This document shows positions 48,520 to 57,942 of a stretch of 64,000 bases of DNA, one piece after another (within the stretch, counting starts at the first letter, position 1; each line of letters begins with the position of its first letter). Made by a program: the position numbers and the translations under genes. The notes below the pieces were generated by a model, which was not told the origin of the DNA, ran no database searches, and saw nothing but the letters and a program-made list of their open reading frames with translations. This stretch comes from Citrobacter sp. Cu233 (GTDB lineage Bacteria > Pseudomonadota > Gammaproteobacteria > Enterobacterales > Enterobacteriaceae): contig NZ_JAOWIF010000031.1 of the NCBI RefSeq assembly GCF_030332225.1, forward strand, positions 372,001-436,000, given 5' to 3'.

Positions 48520-50334
48520 TTACTCTCCCTGTCGTCTGGCTGCGGGAAGTTTCGCCGCTTTGTTGACGTCATACCACCAGTTGTCGATGCCAATGGTATA
48601 AATCGGACGGATCGCCGGATGCGAAAACTTATCCCACCAGGCTATACGATCTTCTGCCATATACCACATCGGTAACATATAGTAGTTCCAGGTTAATACC
48701 CGGTCCAGTGCCCGCCCCAACGGGATCAGTTTGGCCTTATTCCCTTGGGCGGCAATGATCTGGCTAATCAGTTTATCAATGACCGGGCTTTGCACACCGG
48801 GCGCGTTATAGCTGGAGTCTATATATTCAGAGGCCCAGAGAATTTGCAGGTCTGAGCTTGGCCACGGCATCGCGCGATAGAGCCTGGGCATCATGTCATA
48901 GTCACGGCTGCGCAAGCGGTTAGTGATTTGCGAGTTATCGACCTGGCGGATATTCATCGTAATACCTAATCGCTGAAGGTTATGCTGGAATGGCAATACC
49001 CACTGGCTGTTGCTGCCAGCCGGGAGTAATAACTCGAAGGTCAGCGGTTTTCCGCTGGTGCTATTTATCCGTTGTTGCCCTTTCAGTATCCACCCCGCCT
49101 GTTGTAGTAACGCATCGGCTTTCAACAGGTTTTCACGATCGTAGCCATCGCCTTTCGACATCGGTGGTTGATAGATTTGACTAAAGACCTCCGGTGGCAG
49201 CTCATTTCTCATTGGCGCAAGGATCACCAGTTCGTCCGCATCGGGATAACTTCTGGCTGCATACTCGGTGTTCTGGAAATAGCTGTTTGTCCGACTCCAG
49301 GCATGATAAAACAGGGCCTTATTCATCCATTCAAAATCGAAGGCCAGCGTAATCGCTTCCCGTACACGTCGGTCACTAAACATTGGTCGTTGAATATTAA
49401 AGGCTAACCATCGAGTGTCCTGTGCAGACTCATTCTTTTGTTCGTCTTTGACAATGTAATGATTCGCGAAATTCTTACCGGTATAACGGGTTGCCCAATT
49501 TTTTGCATCGTTTTCAAGTCGCAGGTCGAATGCTCCGGCCTTAAACGCTTCAAAAGCGACGTTATCATCTAAATAGTAATCGTAGCGGATGGTATCAAAG
49601 TTCCAGCGTCCGCGATTGACGGGCAGGTTTGCCGCCCAATAATCTTTAACGCGCGAATAAACAATGTACTGTCCCATTTTCCATTGACTGATGCGATAAG
49701 GGCCACTGGCAAGTGGTGGAGAGGACAAGGGGTCGCTGAGTTTGTGATCTTTCCAGTATTTTTCGGGCATAACGGGTAAGGAAAACAGGCTGAGCATATC
49801 CTCTTTGCCCGGTTTGGCGAGTTCAATTCGCACTGTTAACGGAGCAATTGCCTTTACCGTTGTTCCTTTGTAGACCAAACGAAACTGCGGTACGCCTTCG
49901 GTCATAAATTTATGGAAGGTGAATTCGACATCGCGTGCGGTAATGGGTGAACCATCGTGAAAACGGGCCCGCGGATTAATCGCGATTTCTACCCATGAAT
50001 AATCATCGGCGTAACGCGCTCTGTCAGCGATGAGCGGGTAGTAGCTGCCGGGTTCGTCATCCGAGGTGGTAAACAGCGTATCGTAGAGCGTTTCGGTGCG
50101 TGCGCCAGGGTTGCCACGCATCGAGTAGCGGTTGAAGTTGTCGAAGGTACCAAGGGCGGAGAGGGTGAGCTGCCCGCCTTTGGGGGCCGCAGGGTTAACA
50201 TAATCAAAGTGATTAAAATTAAACGCGTACTTAGGTTCGCCCAACACGGCAAAGGCGTAGCTTTCTTTGATGGATTGGGCATGAACGCTAAGCCCGGTAA
50301 GGGCGATAAACAGAAGCAGTACGCGAGGAATCAT
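48520..50334 (-). CDS. yejA: YejA periplasmic peptide-binding protein
   Basis: Periplasmic binding protein (604 aa) of the OppA/DppA family that delivers oligopeptides to YejBEF. The signal peptide is MIPRVLLLFIALTGLSVHAQ. SBP_bac_5 features include INPRARFHDGSPITARDVEFT. The start at 50334 is chosen for the signal peptide and family length; the frame is open to 50484 but that extension overlaps pdeN. Confidence 0.95.
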   Translation of the reverse strand: MIPRVLLLFIALTGLSVHAQSIKESYAFAVLGEPKYAFNFNHFDYVNPAAPKGGQLTLSALGTFDNFNRYSMRGNPGARTETLYDTLFTTSDDEPGSYYPLIADRARYADDYSWVEIAINPRARFHDGSPITARDVEFTFHKFMTEGVPQFRLVYKGTTVKAIAPLTVRIELAKPGKEDMLSLFSLPVMPEKYWKDHKLSDPLSSPPLASGPYRISQWKMGQYIVYSRVKDYWAANLPVNRGRWNFDTIRYDYYLDDNVAFEAFKAGAFDLRLENDAKNWATRYTGKNFANHYIVKDEQKNESAQDTRWLAFNIQRPMFSDRRVREAITLAFDFEWMNKALFYHAWSRTNSYFQNTEYAARSYPDADELVILAPMRNELPPEVFSQIYQPPMSKGDGYDRENLLKADALLQQAGWILKGQQRINSTSGKPLTFELLLPAGSNSQWVLPFQHNLQRLGITMNIRQVDNSQITNRLRSRDYDMMPRLYRAMPWPSSDLQILWASEYIDSSYNAPGVQSPVIDKLISQIIAAQGNKAKLIPLGRALDRVLTWNYYMLPMWYMAEDRIAWWDKFSHPAIRPIYTIGIDNWWYDVNKAAKLPAARRQGE

Positions 50335-50434
50335 ATCACAGAGGTTTCCTTGTCCTGCCACAACCGCACAGGCTTCTTGCCTGAGTAATAGAGGTTGGGG
50401 TGGCGAGTGAAAATATATGAATCGCCTGGTGCGA

Positions 50435-51994
50435 TCACCACGTGGGCTTATCGGGTTGCGCCATCCAACGCACAAAATCATCAAGCGTTAATGGGCGGCT
50501 GATCCAGTATCCCTGGAAGAAATGAACCCCGCGATCGCGCAGCCATCGGGCTTGCTCTGGCGTTTCTACCCCTTCAGCAACCGTCAGCATATTAAGACGC
50601 TTAGACAGAGTCAATACAGCATCCAGTACCGGAGATGTTAGCGTTTCTGTCCCAATGGCGTTGATAAATCCTCGGTCGATTTTCAGATAGTCAACGGTAA
50701 AGCGTTCCAGATAAATGAGGGCGCTGTGGCCAGTGCCGAAATCATCAATGGCAATTTCGAATCCGGCAGAGTGTAGCCACTCAAAAAGCTTTGATGCCTC
50801 GTGCTGATTGAGCATGTCGCGTTCGGTGATTTCCAGTACAACCTGGAAATGGTGTGGCGGCAGGGAAGCATTCAGGTGCTGAATATCGTCTTTAAAGCCC
50901 TCACCATGCAGATGCGTTGGAGCGATGTTGAGCCCGAGTTTTGCACCTTGCGGTAACACTTTTTTTAATGCAGGGGCGTCACGGGCCACCAGTTTGAACA
51001 GATGCTGCGTCAGCGGCACAATCATTTGTTGTGATTCAGCGTAGTGAATAAACGCATCTGGCGGGATCTCACCTGTGGTCGGGTGGCGCCAGCGTAACAA
51101 TACTTCTACGCCTTTTACTTCCAGCGTCTCCATTTCAACGACCGGTTGGTAAACCACATAAAACTGATCGTGCTTGATGGCGTTGAGAATATCTTTCCCC
51201 GGGCGTAAACGAATGGCGTAGATGTAGTACCACAAAAGCAACCCAGTCATGATCCCGGCCATACATCCCAACATGACGGCATACCAGACGTCAGTGTACG
51301 TCCACTCTTGCGCGTAAAGCCGAATCTTCATGGGGATCCCTTTCAGTGTCGTCTCGCGCCAGGTGGTATCCGGAAGCGCGGAGACGTCCATCAGTCGGGG
51401 TGAAAATGTCGTGATAGCGGTATCACCGACAATAATCGCAATACCGTCAAAATCATCTTCCCGGGCGGTATAGAGCAGGTAAGGCGCCAGATTGATATTC
51501 AGTGAGGAAAACACGCCGCTATTATTAAATGAAGGATTCCGGTGCCAAATCATGATCGCCGGATTGTCAGGCATCATCGGGGTACCGGACAGTAATTCCA
51601 CATCGACATCTTTGTGGATATCCAGCTTCGGAATCAGCGACAGAATAGGCGAGTCCATCGCGCCAGTTGCGGAGGAACAGAAAGCAATACCGTCTTTTAC
51701 CAATAAAAAAGCGCGTACATTGAGGTTAAAAGCTGCGCTGGAGGTCAGCCTGGCGGCAACTTGTTGGCAATTGTATGAGACCAGCGGCTGCAGGGCATCA
51801 GTTGTGTTTTTGAGGTCTGAGAGGTAACTGCTGATGTAGTAATCGATATCGGAAAGAAGCGTCTCGTACTTAGTATCTCGTTTGTGCCAGGTGGTAAAAA
51901 ACTGCAGGGCGCTGACAAGTACCGCGACGACTACCCCCGTAAAAATACAGGTAAAAAGGAGATTTCGACTGGAAGATGAGGGACGTCTGAACAT
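50435..51994 (-). CDS. pdeN: PdeN (Rtn) c-di-GMP phosphodiesterase
   Basis: Membrane c-di-GMP phosphodiesterase (519 aa). Two membrane helices (about 12-32 and 240-262) flank a periplasmic CSS-motif domain with the redox-sensitive FCSSAT sequence. The cytoplasmic EAL domain has EVLLRW in the EAL position, EITERD, and DDFGTG, so metal and substrate residues look intact. CSS-type enzymes are activated when the Cys are reduced by the Dsb system. Confidence 0.93.
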   Translation of the reverse strand: MFRRPSSSSRNLLFTCIFTGVVVAVLVSALQFFTTWHKRDTKYETLLSDIDYYISSYLSDLKNTTDALQPLVSYNCQQVAARLTSSAAFNLNVRAFLLVKDGIAFCSSATGAMDSPILSLIPKLDIHKDVDVELLSGTPMMPDNPAIMIWHRNPSFNNSGVFSSLNINLAPYLLYTAREDDFDGIAIIVGDTAITTFSPRLMDVSALPDTTWRETTLKGIPMKIRLYAQEWTYTDVWYAVMLGCMAGIMTGLLLWYYIYAIRLRPGKDILNAIKHDQFYVVYQPVVEMETLEVKGVEVLLRWRHPTTGEIPPDAFIHYAESQQMIVPLTQHLFKLVARDAPALKKVLPQGAKLGLNIAPTHLHGEGFKDDIQHLNASLPPHHFQVVLEITERDMLNQHEASKLFEWLHSAGFEIAIDDFGTGHSALIYLERFTVDYLKIDRGFINAIGTETLTSPVLDAVLTLSKRLNMLTVAEGVETPEQARWLRDRGVHFFQGYWISRPLTLDDFVRWMAQPDKPTW

Positions 51995-52105
51995 AGTTCC
52001 TTATGTTTACCTGGGGTATCCGCTTATTATTAAACTGCTTGATCTGTAAAACTATAACCTGGATTGATTTGCATAGTGAGATTTTTCTTAAACATAGCGC
52101 AACGC

Positions 52106-52132
52106 AAAAAGCACTGCCGAAGCAGTGCTTTT
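52106..52132 (-). terminator. mepS terminator
   Basis: On the minus strand, AAAAGCACTGC, loop TTCG, GCAGTGCTTTTT gives an 11-bp stem with a UUCG tetraloop and a T-run, 45 bases after the mepS stop. Confidence 0.92.
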
Positions 52133-52176
52133 GATAAGTCTCATCAGGATAGCCAAGGGATAGCTGCCAAACGAAA

Positions 52177-52746
52177 TTAACTGCGGCTCAGGACCCGGCG
52201 AGCTTCGTTGTAACGTTTATTCCAGTAAGGCTCGTTCATGCTGGAAATGATAACGCCACTGCTGGTCGAGGCATGTACGAACTGGTTATTACCGATATAG
52301 ATACCGACGTGACGTCCAGTGGAGCCAGCACGGAACAGAACCAGATCGCCTGTGCGCAGGTTAGTGCGCGAAACGGATTTACCCGTTTCCTGTTGTTCGT
52401 AGGTTGAGCGTGGAAGCTCTAAACCAAATTGTTCGCGGAACGTACGTTGTACGAAACTTGAACAATCAATACCTTTTTTAGTGCTGCCGCCAAGGCGGTA
52501 ACGCACGCCTTTCCAGTCAGCGTATTGATCCATAATACGTGATTTAACATCGATATTACGTACCATACTTTCAAATTCATCCTGAGAGGCTTGCAGTGAA
52601 GAGTTATCTCCATTGCCCACAGCATGCGTCTCAGAATGCATATTCTTCGCGGTGTTCGTTGTGCTACATGCAGAAAGCAGAACCGCCACTGCTATCGCGG
52701 GTATCCCCCGCAAGATATATCTCAAAATCGGTTGAGATTTGACCAT
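52177..52746 (-). CDS. mepS: MepS murein DD-endopeptidase lipoprotein
   Basis: Outer-membrane lipoprotein (189 aa, formerly Spr) that cuts D-Ala-mDAP cross-links so new murein can be inserted. The lipobox is LLSAC. The NlpC/P60 catalytic residues are visible: Cys in [10 protein letters not shown], His in [10 protein letters not shown], and His in QFVHAS. The leader contains a perfect inverted repeat. Protein levels are controlled by NlpI/Prc in relatives. Confidence 0.96.
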   Translation of the reverse strand: MVKSQPILRYILRGIPAIAVAVLLSACSTTNTAKNMHSETHAVGNGDNSSLQASQDEFESMVRNIDVKSRIMDQYADWKGVRYRLGGSTKKGIDCSSFVQRTFREQFGLELPRSTYEQQETGKSVSRTNLRTGDLVLFRAGSTGRHVGIYIGNNQFVHASTSSGVIISSMNEPYWNKRYNEARRVLSRS

Positions 52747-52771
52747 TTTGTTTGTTTTCCCTTGAAGTCCT

Positions 52772-52789
52772 TAACGATAAATATCGTTA
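52772..52789 (-). promoter_or_regulatory. Inverted repeat in the mepS leader
   Basis: TAACGATAAATATCGTTA is a palindrome with 7-bp arms, 26 bases before the mepS start. It could form a 5' UTR hairpin or bind a regulator. No family was recognised. Confidence 0.4.
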
Positions 52790-53167
52790 TAAAAAATGCC
52801 AAACGTGACGAGACTAATTACCAACGCATGATGAGACAATTCCTTAAGGTCAAATCTGTGGCAGAACGCACAAATTTATTCTTATAGAGAATAATTATCC
52901 CGCGAGGCAAAACGAGTCCGAGATTACCCGATCGCTCTGGTCATTGCGAGTGATTTTACGTGATTTCTTATAAGAAAAAGTGATACAGAAAGTGAATAAA
53001 CGGCATTGGCTAAATTAAGAACAGATAGGGTAAAAAATACGCAATTCATTCATTTTAAACAAGAATAATATGACAGGAGAATGACAGTCAGAATGATAAT
53101 TTCCCGGCAGATATCATCAGGGAATCAGAAGTATCTCTGATTATGTTAATTACTCTGCGTTATTTGT
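52790..53167. other. Non-coding stretch between mepS and lpxT
   Basis: AT-rich region of about 380 bases, which should contain the mepS promoter. AATCAGA...TCTGATT (53123-53142) is a small stem that may end lpxT transcripts from the other side. No convincing ORF was seen. Confidence 0.45.
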
Positions 53168-53872
53168 TTAAAAATTGTTTTTTTTGCCGGGAAGATAATG
53201 GGTAAACAGCGTAACCAGGCGGTCGCTTAATGGCGTCATTAACCACCAGGGCAAGCCAATCAATACGACGGTCATTGAACCTACCACGATATCTGTGAGC
53301 CAATGTGCGCCGATCATTACGCGTGGAAAGGCAAAAACCACAGTGATAATAAGGCCGATTATTCCTGCGACTTTTCCGAAATAACGCAGCATAAATGCGG
53401 AAAAAATAAGCAGCATCATACCGTGATCGCCTGGAAAACTGTCTCTGGACGCATCTTTTGTTGAAATATGCAGCAGCTCGCTGACGCGATTAATATTATC
53501 GAATGTGAGAGTGGGGCTGGCGCGCTTAACCGGAATAAGCGCCTGGCCCAACTGGTTTAATATCACCGCTGTTAGCAGCATCACCAGCCCAATTGCTACA
53601 ATACGGCGACGACCTTCCTGCGTTTCTTTTAGCCAAAAACTCAGCATTAATGTCCCCATCGCCAATAATGAACAGCCGTCAAAGGCCCGGTTATTGGTGA
53701 CAGCGACAATCCACAGGAACAGCGGGCTCTCAACCAGCTTATGATTGAAGAAGTGGAAAATGCCCGAATCAAGAGAAAACCAGAACCCATGCCCGTGTGG
53801 AAGGTACCAGGACAGAAACAGCGCCAGACCAGCAATATTAAGCAGGAGTATCAGAGGGTATCGGGTTTTCAT
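53168..53872 (-). CDS. lpxT: LpxT lipid A 1-phosphate phosphotransferase
   Basis: Six-helix inner-membrane PAP2-family enzyme (234 aa) that moves a phosphate from undecaprenyl pyrophosphate to lipid A 1-phosphate. The phosphatase signature is visible in three parts: KRASPTL, PGDHGMMLL and RVMIGAHWLTD. It lies 34 bases after yeiR. Confidence 0.93.
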   Translation of the reverse strand: MKTRYPLILLLNIAGLALFLSWYLPHGHGFWFSLDSGIFHFFNHKLVESPLFLWIVAVTNNRAFDGCSLLAMGTLMLSFWLKETQEGRRRIVAIGLVMLLTAVILNQLGQALIPVKRASPTLTFDNINRVSELLHISTKDASRDSFPGDHGMMLLIFSAFMLRYFGKVAGIIGLIITVVFAFPRVMIGAHWLTDIVVGSMTVVLIGLPWWLMTPLSDRLVTLFTHYLPGKKNNF

Positions 53873-53906
53873 CGTCGTTTACCATTGCCATAAAACGGAG
53901 GCAACC

Positions 53907-54893
53907 TTACGCGCCAACGTCTAAACGAAGCCTCAACAATGCACTCTGTAATGCATTCCAGTCGGTCTCGGTATCGGAGATGAGTTCAATACGGCTATCA
54001 GGAGGAGCGACGTTTTGAGTCTCAATATGCCAGTCCTCACCCTGACGGTTGATGCGCACCAGCCCCTCTTTAATACGCATCACTCCCTTCACACGCCCAA
54101 CAGGGGCGAGACGTGACCATTCCAGCAGGCCGATGGTATCGAACACCGTGTCAGCGTCAAAAATCCAGCCGCAGGCCTGATGTCCCTGACCGCTGTTCAG
54201 ACTGCGACGCCAGCGTTGCTGCGCAGGCAGGCTTAGGGCTGCCAGCCCTTTTTTATCAGCATGCTGGTGAGTATGTGCCGCGCTGGAGGGAAGCTCCGTC
54301 AGATTCAGCCGGGGCAAATCCAGTAGTTGTCCGTCGATTTGTCCATGATCGGCGTGAACTAACTGGCGGTTGCCACCGTAGTGCTGCCACCAGGTTTGCA
54401 GAGCAATTTCGCTTTCTGTTGTGGCACGATCGGATTTATTGGCAACGATGATATCGGCAGATGCCAACTGATCGCGGAAATTCTCATTCGCTACGCTTTT
54501 TTCATCCAGCAACAGGCGCGGATCAAGGATACAGATCGTCGCGCGCAAGTCGATCCACGGTTCATAAACCGGCGCGGTCAGTAAATCCAGAATCTGTTTG
54601 GGATGCCCGAGACCGGTGGGCTCAATCAGCAGTCGATCCGGTTTTCCCTGACGTAACAACGTATTGAGACCAACCTGCATGGGCAAACCATTAACGCAGC
54701 ACATACAGCCGCCAGGGATCTCTTTGAGCAATGCGCCGCTGTCGGCGAGCAGAGCACCGTCGATACCCACTTCGCCAAACTCATTGACCAGAACGGCCCA
54801 CTTCTCTGCGGGATCTTTGTTGGCCAGTAGATGAAGAATAGATGTGGTTTTGCCACTGCCGAGAAAACCCGTGATGAGATTGGTTTTAGTCAC
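53907..54893 (-). CDS. yeiR: YeiR zinc-binding GTPase
   Basis: COG0523-family GTPase (328 aa), a putative zinc metallochaperone. The G1 loop is GFLGSGKTTS, the metal-binding motif GGCMCCVNG, and NKSD the G4 motif. The His-rich stretch AHTHQHADK is typical of the family. The GTG at 54893 is chosen because GGAG lies 5 bases upstream and family length fits; the frame is open to 54935. Confidence 0.93.
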   Translation of the reverse strand: MTKTNLITGFLGSGKTTSILHLLANKDPAEKWAVLVNEFGEVGIDGALLADSGALLKEIPGGCMCCVNGLPMQVGLNTLLRQGKPDRLLIEPTGLGHPKQILDLLTAPVYEPWIDLRATICILDPRLLLDEKSVANENFRDQLASADIIVANKSDRATTESEIALQTWWQHYGGNRQLVHADHGQIDGQLLDLPRLNLTELPSSAAHTHQHADKKGLAALSLPAQQRWRRSLNSGQGHQACGWIFDADTVFDTIGLLEWSRLAPVGRVKGVMRIKEGLVRINRQGEDWHIETQNVAPPDSRIELISDTETDWNALQSALLRLRLDVGA

Positions 54894-55012
54894 GTTTACT
54901 CCAGAATCATAAATTACCGTAATGGCTCTTAACAATCCTGGCGAAAAACGGGGGAAAAGAGAAGGGTAGAGAGGACGAAGACGAGCTTCGTCCTGTTTAA
55001 TGGCAGAAATCG

Positions 55013-56479
55013 TTAACGTTTTAACGTCTCGATGACAGCCTGATGTGCACCGTATTGGGCGATACGTTGCCAGGCTCGTTCCACGGTATCGACGAATTGT
55101 GGGTTCTGTGCGAGGTCAGTGGCGAAGATTTCGTGCAGTGAAAGCAGCGCGCTGACACGTTCTGATTCCGTACTCTGTTCGACGATAGTGCGGATTTTGT
55201 CACTCATAGGGTCACGAATATCAATCATTGCACCGGAATCATCAATCCCGCTTACGTAGCGCATCCAGCCCGCAATGCCGAGTGCCAGCAGCGGCCACTC
55301 GCTTTGACGTGCTAAATGAACGCGAATCCCGTCCAGCATACGTTGGGGTAATTTTTGACTGCCATCCATCGCGATTTGCCAGGTTTTATGTTTTAGCGCC
55401 GGATTGGCAAAGCGTTCCAGCAGGCTGTCTGCATACTGGTCTAAATCAACATTGGTGATGCGCAGCGTTGGGGCTTGTTCGCTGAGCATCAGGCGGTGAG
55501 CCGCTTCGCGAAATGCGCTGTCCTGCATACAGTCGCTGATATGCTGGAATCCCGCCAGATAACCGAGGTAAGCGAGAAACGAATGGCTACCGTTCAGCAT
55601 CCGTAGTTTCATTTGCTCCCACGGCAAAACATCATCAACCATCTGTACACCGGCAGTTTCCCATTGCGGACGGCCGCTGACAAAATGGTCTTCAATGACC
55701 CACTGAATAAACGGCTCGCAGCTGATTGCGCAAGGGTCTGCCACGCCTAATTCGCGGGCAATTTCATTCAGGGATTCTTCAGTCGCAGCCGGGACAATCC
55801 GGTCTACCATGGTTCCCGGGAAACTGACGTGCTCCTGTATCCAGTTAGCCAACTCAGGCGAGCGTTTCTCCGCCATTCCCAGTACGGCGTTTTTTACCAC
55901 ATGACCATTGTCCGGGATGTTATCACAGGAGAGAACAGTAAACGGTTGCAGCCCACGTTGACGTCGGCGGTGCAGTGCCTCAACAATAATACCCGGCGCA
56001 GAGTGTGGTTCATCGGGTACTTGCAGATCGTGAATAATACGCGGGTTAGCGATATCGAGTGACCCGGTGGCAGGATCAATACAGTAGCCTTTTTCCGTAA
56101 TGGTTAACGAGACAATCGCGACCTGAGGCTCGCAAAATTTTTCGATAATGGCAGCCAGTGAATCCAGCTTTGCATTCAGGCACTCGTTGACGGCCCCGAC
56201 GATAATCGGCTGGTTACCGGCTGCACCTTTTTCCAGCACGGTAAATAAATGATCCTGCTCGCGTAGCTGACTCATCAGTCGGTCGCCGCTGAACAGGCTG
56301 ATCTCACAAATCCCCCAGTCTCCGCCCTGCAAATTTAATACCCGGTCGGTCAATAACGCCTGATGGGCACGATGAAATGCACCGAAACCAAAATGTACGA
56401 TCCGCGTTTTTAGCTGTTGGCGATCGTACTGAGGTATCACGACATTTTCCGCAAGAGACGCTGAGGCAATAGTCTTCAT
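55013..56479 (-). CDS. yeiQ: YeiQ mannitol dehydrogenase-family oxidoreductase
   Basis: NAD-dependent polyol/hexuronate dehydrogenase (488 aa). It is related to UxuB fructuronate reductase and mannitol dehydrogenases. RIVHFGFGAFHRAHQAL is the nucleotide-binding region, and KLRMLNGSHSFLAYLGYL contains the catalytic Lys and His region. The ATG at 56479 matches the family start and has AGGTG upstream. The divergent uxuA suggests that it reduces fructuronate to mannonate, the UxuA substrate; this is inference from context. Confidence 0.9.
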   Translation of the reverse strand: MKTIASASLAENVVIPQYDRQQLKTRIVHFGFGAFHRAHQALLTDRVLNLQGGDWGICEISLFSGDRLMSQLREQDHLFTVLEKGAAGNQPIIVGAVNECLNAKLDSLAAIIEKFCEPQVAIVSLTITEKGYCIDPATGSLDIANPRIIHDLQVPDEPHSAPGIIVEALHRRRQRGLQPFTVLSCDNIPDNGHVVKNAVLGMAEKRSPELANWIQEHVSFPGTMVDRIVPAATEESLNEIARELGVADPCAISCEPFIQWVIEDHFVSGRPQWETAGVQMVDDVLPWEQMKLRMLNGSHSFLAYLGYLAGFQHISDCMQDSAFREAAHRLMLSEQAPTLRITNVDLDQYADSLLERFANPALKHKTWQIAMDGSQKLPQRMLDGIRVHLARQSEWPLLALGIAGWMRYVSGIDDSGAMIDIRDPMSDKIRTIVEQSTESERVSALLSLHEIFATDLAQNPQFVDTVERAWQRIAQYGAHQAVIETLKR

Positions 56480-56541
56480 TAAATACACCTGATTAACCAT
56501 TAATTAACAATGGCAGTATAAAGTTATATGACAACAAATTG

Positions 56542-56668
56542 AATTGGTGTGCCTCATTTATCCGGGTAATGTGAGCTGGATCAATCAATGATGGGCGATG
56601 TGTTGATCGTGGACCGGATGCCTGTATGGTAGTCATCATAACAGTCGTTTAATTTGGTATAACAACTT
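56542..56668. promoter_or_regulatory. yeiQ-uxuA divergent control region
   Basis: AATTTGGTATAACAACTT (56651-56668) resembles the UxuR/ExuR operator built on TTGGTATACCAA. AATTGGTGTGCCTCATTT (56542-56559) is a weaker second copy. TGTGAGCTGGATCAAT (56570-56585) resembles a CRP site with one strong half. The arrangement suggests hexuronate induction with catabolite control. Confidence 0.45.
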
Positions 56669-56681
56669 GTGAGGTGAAGCA

Positions 56682-57872
56682 ATGGAACAAACCTGGCGTT
56701 GGTACGGACCAAACGATCCAGTGTCGCTTGATGATGTGCGTCAGGCTGGCGCAACGGGTGTTGTGACCGCCTTGCACCACATTCCAAACGGTGAAGTGTG
56801 GCCTGTAGAAGAAATTCAAAAGCGCCAGGCGATTCTGGCCGAAAAAGGGCTGACCTGGTCGGTGGTGGAAAGTATCCCTGTCCACGAAGACATCAAAACA
56901 CAGTCCGGCCAATATCAGACGTGGATTGCAAACTACCAGCAAAGTATTCGAAACCTGGCGACCTGTGGCATTGATACCGTGTGCTACAACTTCATGCCGA
57001 TCCTGGACTGGACGCGTACCGACCTTGAATATCAGTTACCGGATGGGTCCAAAGCGCTGCGCTTTGACCAGATTGCGTTTGCGGCTTTTGAATTGCACAT
57101 TCTGCAACGTCCGGGTGCCGAAGCCGATTACACCGCTGAAGAACAGCGCCAGGCGCGGGATTATTTCAATGCAATGACCGCTGCCGATATTGAAAAGCTG
57201 ACCCGCAATATTATAGCTGGCCTGCCTGGTGCCGAAGAAGGTTATACGCTGGATCAATTCCGCGCGCGCCTGGCGGAATATGATGGGATCAGCAAAGACG
57301 ATCTGCGCAATAACATGGCTGTATTCCTGCGGGCGATTGTGCCTGTTGCTGAGGAAGTTGGCGTACGCCTGGCGGTGCATCCTGACGATCCGCCGCGTCC
57401 GATCCTTGGCCTGCCGCGCATTGTTTCGACTATCGAAGATATGCAATGGCTGAAAGAAACGGTAGATAGCATCAATAATGGTTTCACCATGTGTACCGGC
57501 TCGTATGGCGTGCGCGCCGACAACGACCTGGTAAAAATGATTGAAACCTTTGGCGATCGTATTCACTTCACACACTTGCGTTCAACCTGCCGTGAAGAAA
57601 ACCCGAAAACCTTTCACGAAGGTGCACACTTGCAGGGCGACGTGGATATGGTATCGGTGGTGGCAGCCATTTTGAGCGAAGAGCAACGCCGTAAGAAAGC
57701 GGGCGATTTGCGTCCGATCCCAATGCGCCCGGATCATGGACATCAGATGCTTGACGATCTGCACAAGAAAACGAATCCGGGCTACTCCGCGATTGGTCGC
57801 CTGAAAGGGCTGGCAGAAGTTCGCGGCGTGGAGCTGGCGCTGAAAAAAACGCAGTTCCGCGATCTGCTGTAA
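56682..57872 (+). CDS. uxuA: UxuA mannonate dehydratase
   Basis: Converts D-mannonate to 2-keto-3-deoxygluconate in glucuronate breakdown (396 aa, Mn/Fe-dependent TIM barrel). [20 protein letters not shown] is the family start. Conserved metal or substrate residues are in [20 protein letters not shown] and [10 protein letters not shown]. It is divergent from yeiQ. uxuB is not in the window, so YeiQ may fill that role locally. Confidence 0.95.
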   Translation: MEQTWRWYGPNDPVSLDDVRQAGATGVVTALHHIPNGEVWPVEEIQKRQAILAEKGLTWSVVESIPVHEDIKTQSGQYQTWIANYQQSIRNLATCGIDTVCYNFMPILDWTRTDLEYQLPDGSKALRFDQIAFAAFELHILQRPGAEADYTAEEQRQARDYFNAMTAADIEKLTRNIIAGLPGAEEGYTLDQFRARLAEYDGISKDDLRNNMAVFLRAIVPVAEEVGVRLAVHPDDPPRPILGLPRIVSTIEDMQWLKETVDSINNGFTMCTGSYGVRADNDLVKMIETFGDRIHFTHLRSTCREENPKTFHEGAHLQGDVDMVSVVAAILSEEQRRKKAGDLRPIPMRPDHGHQMLDDLHKKTNPGYSAIGRLKGLAEVRGVELALKKTQFRDLL

Positions 57873-57942
57873 TTCGTTCAACACGAGGCCATAAATTGCC
57901 GGATGGCGCTTGTCCCGCCCCCGGCAATACTCAGGTGCGTTG

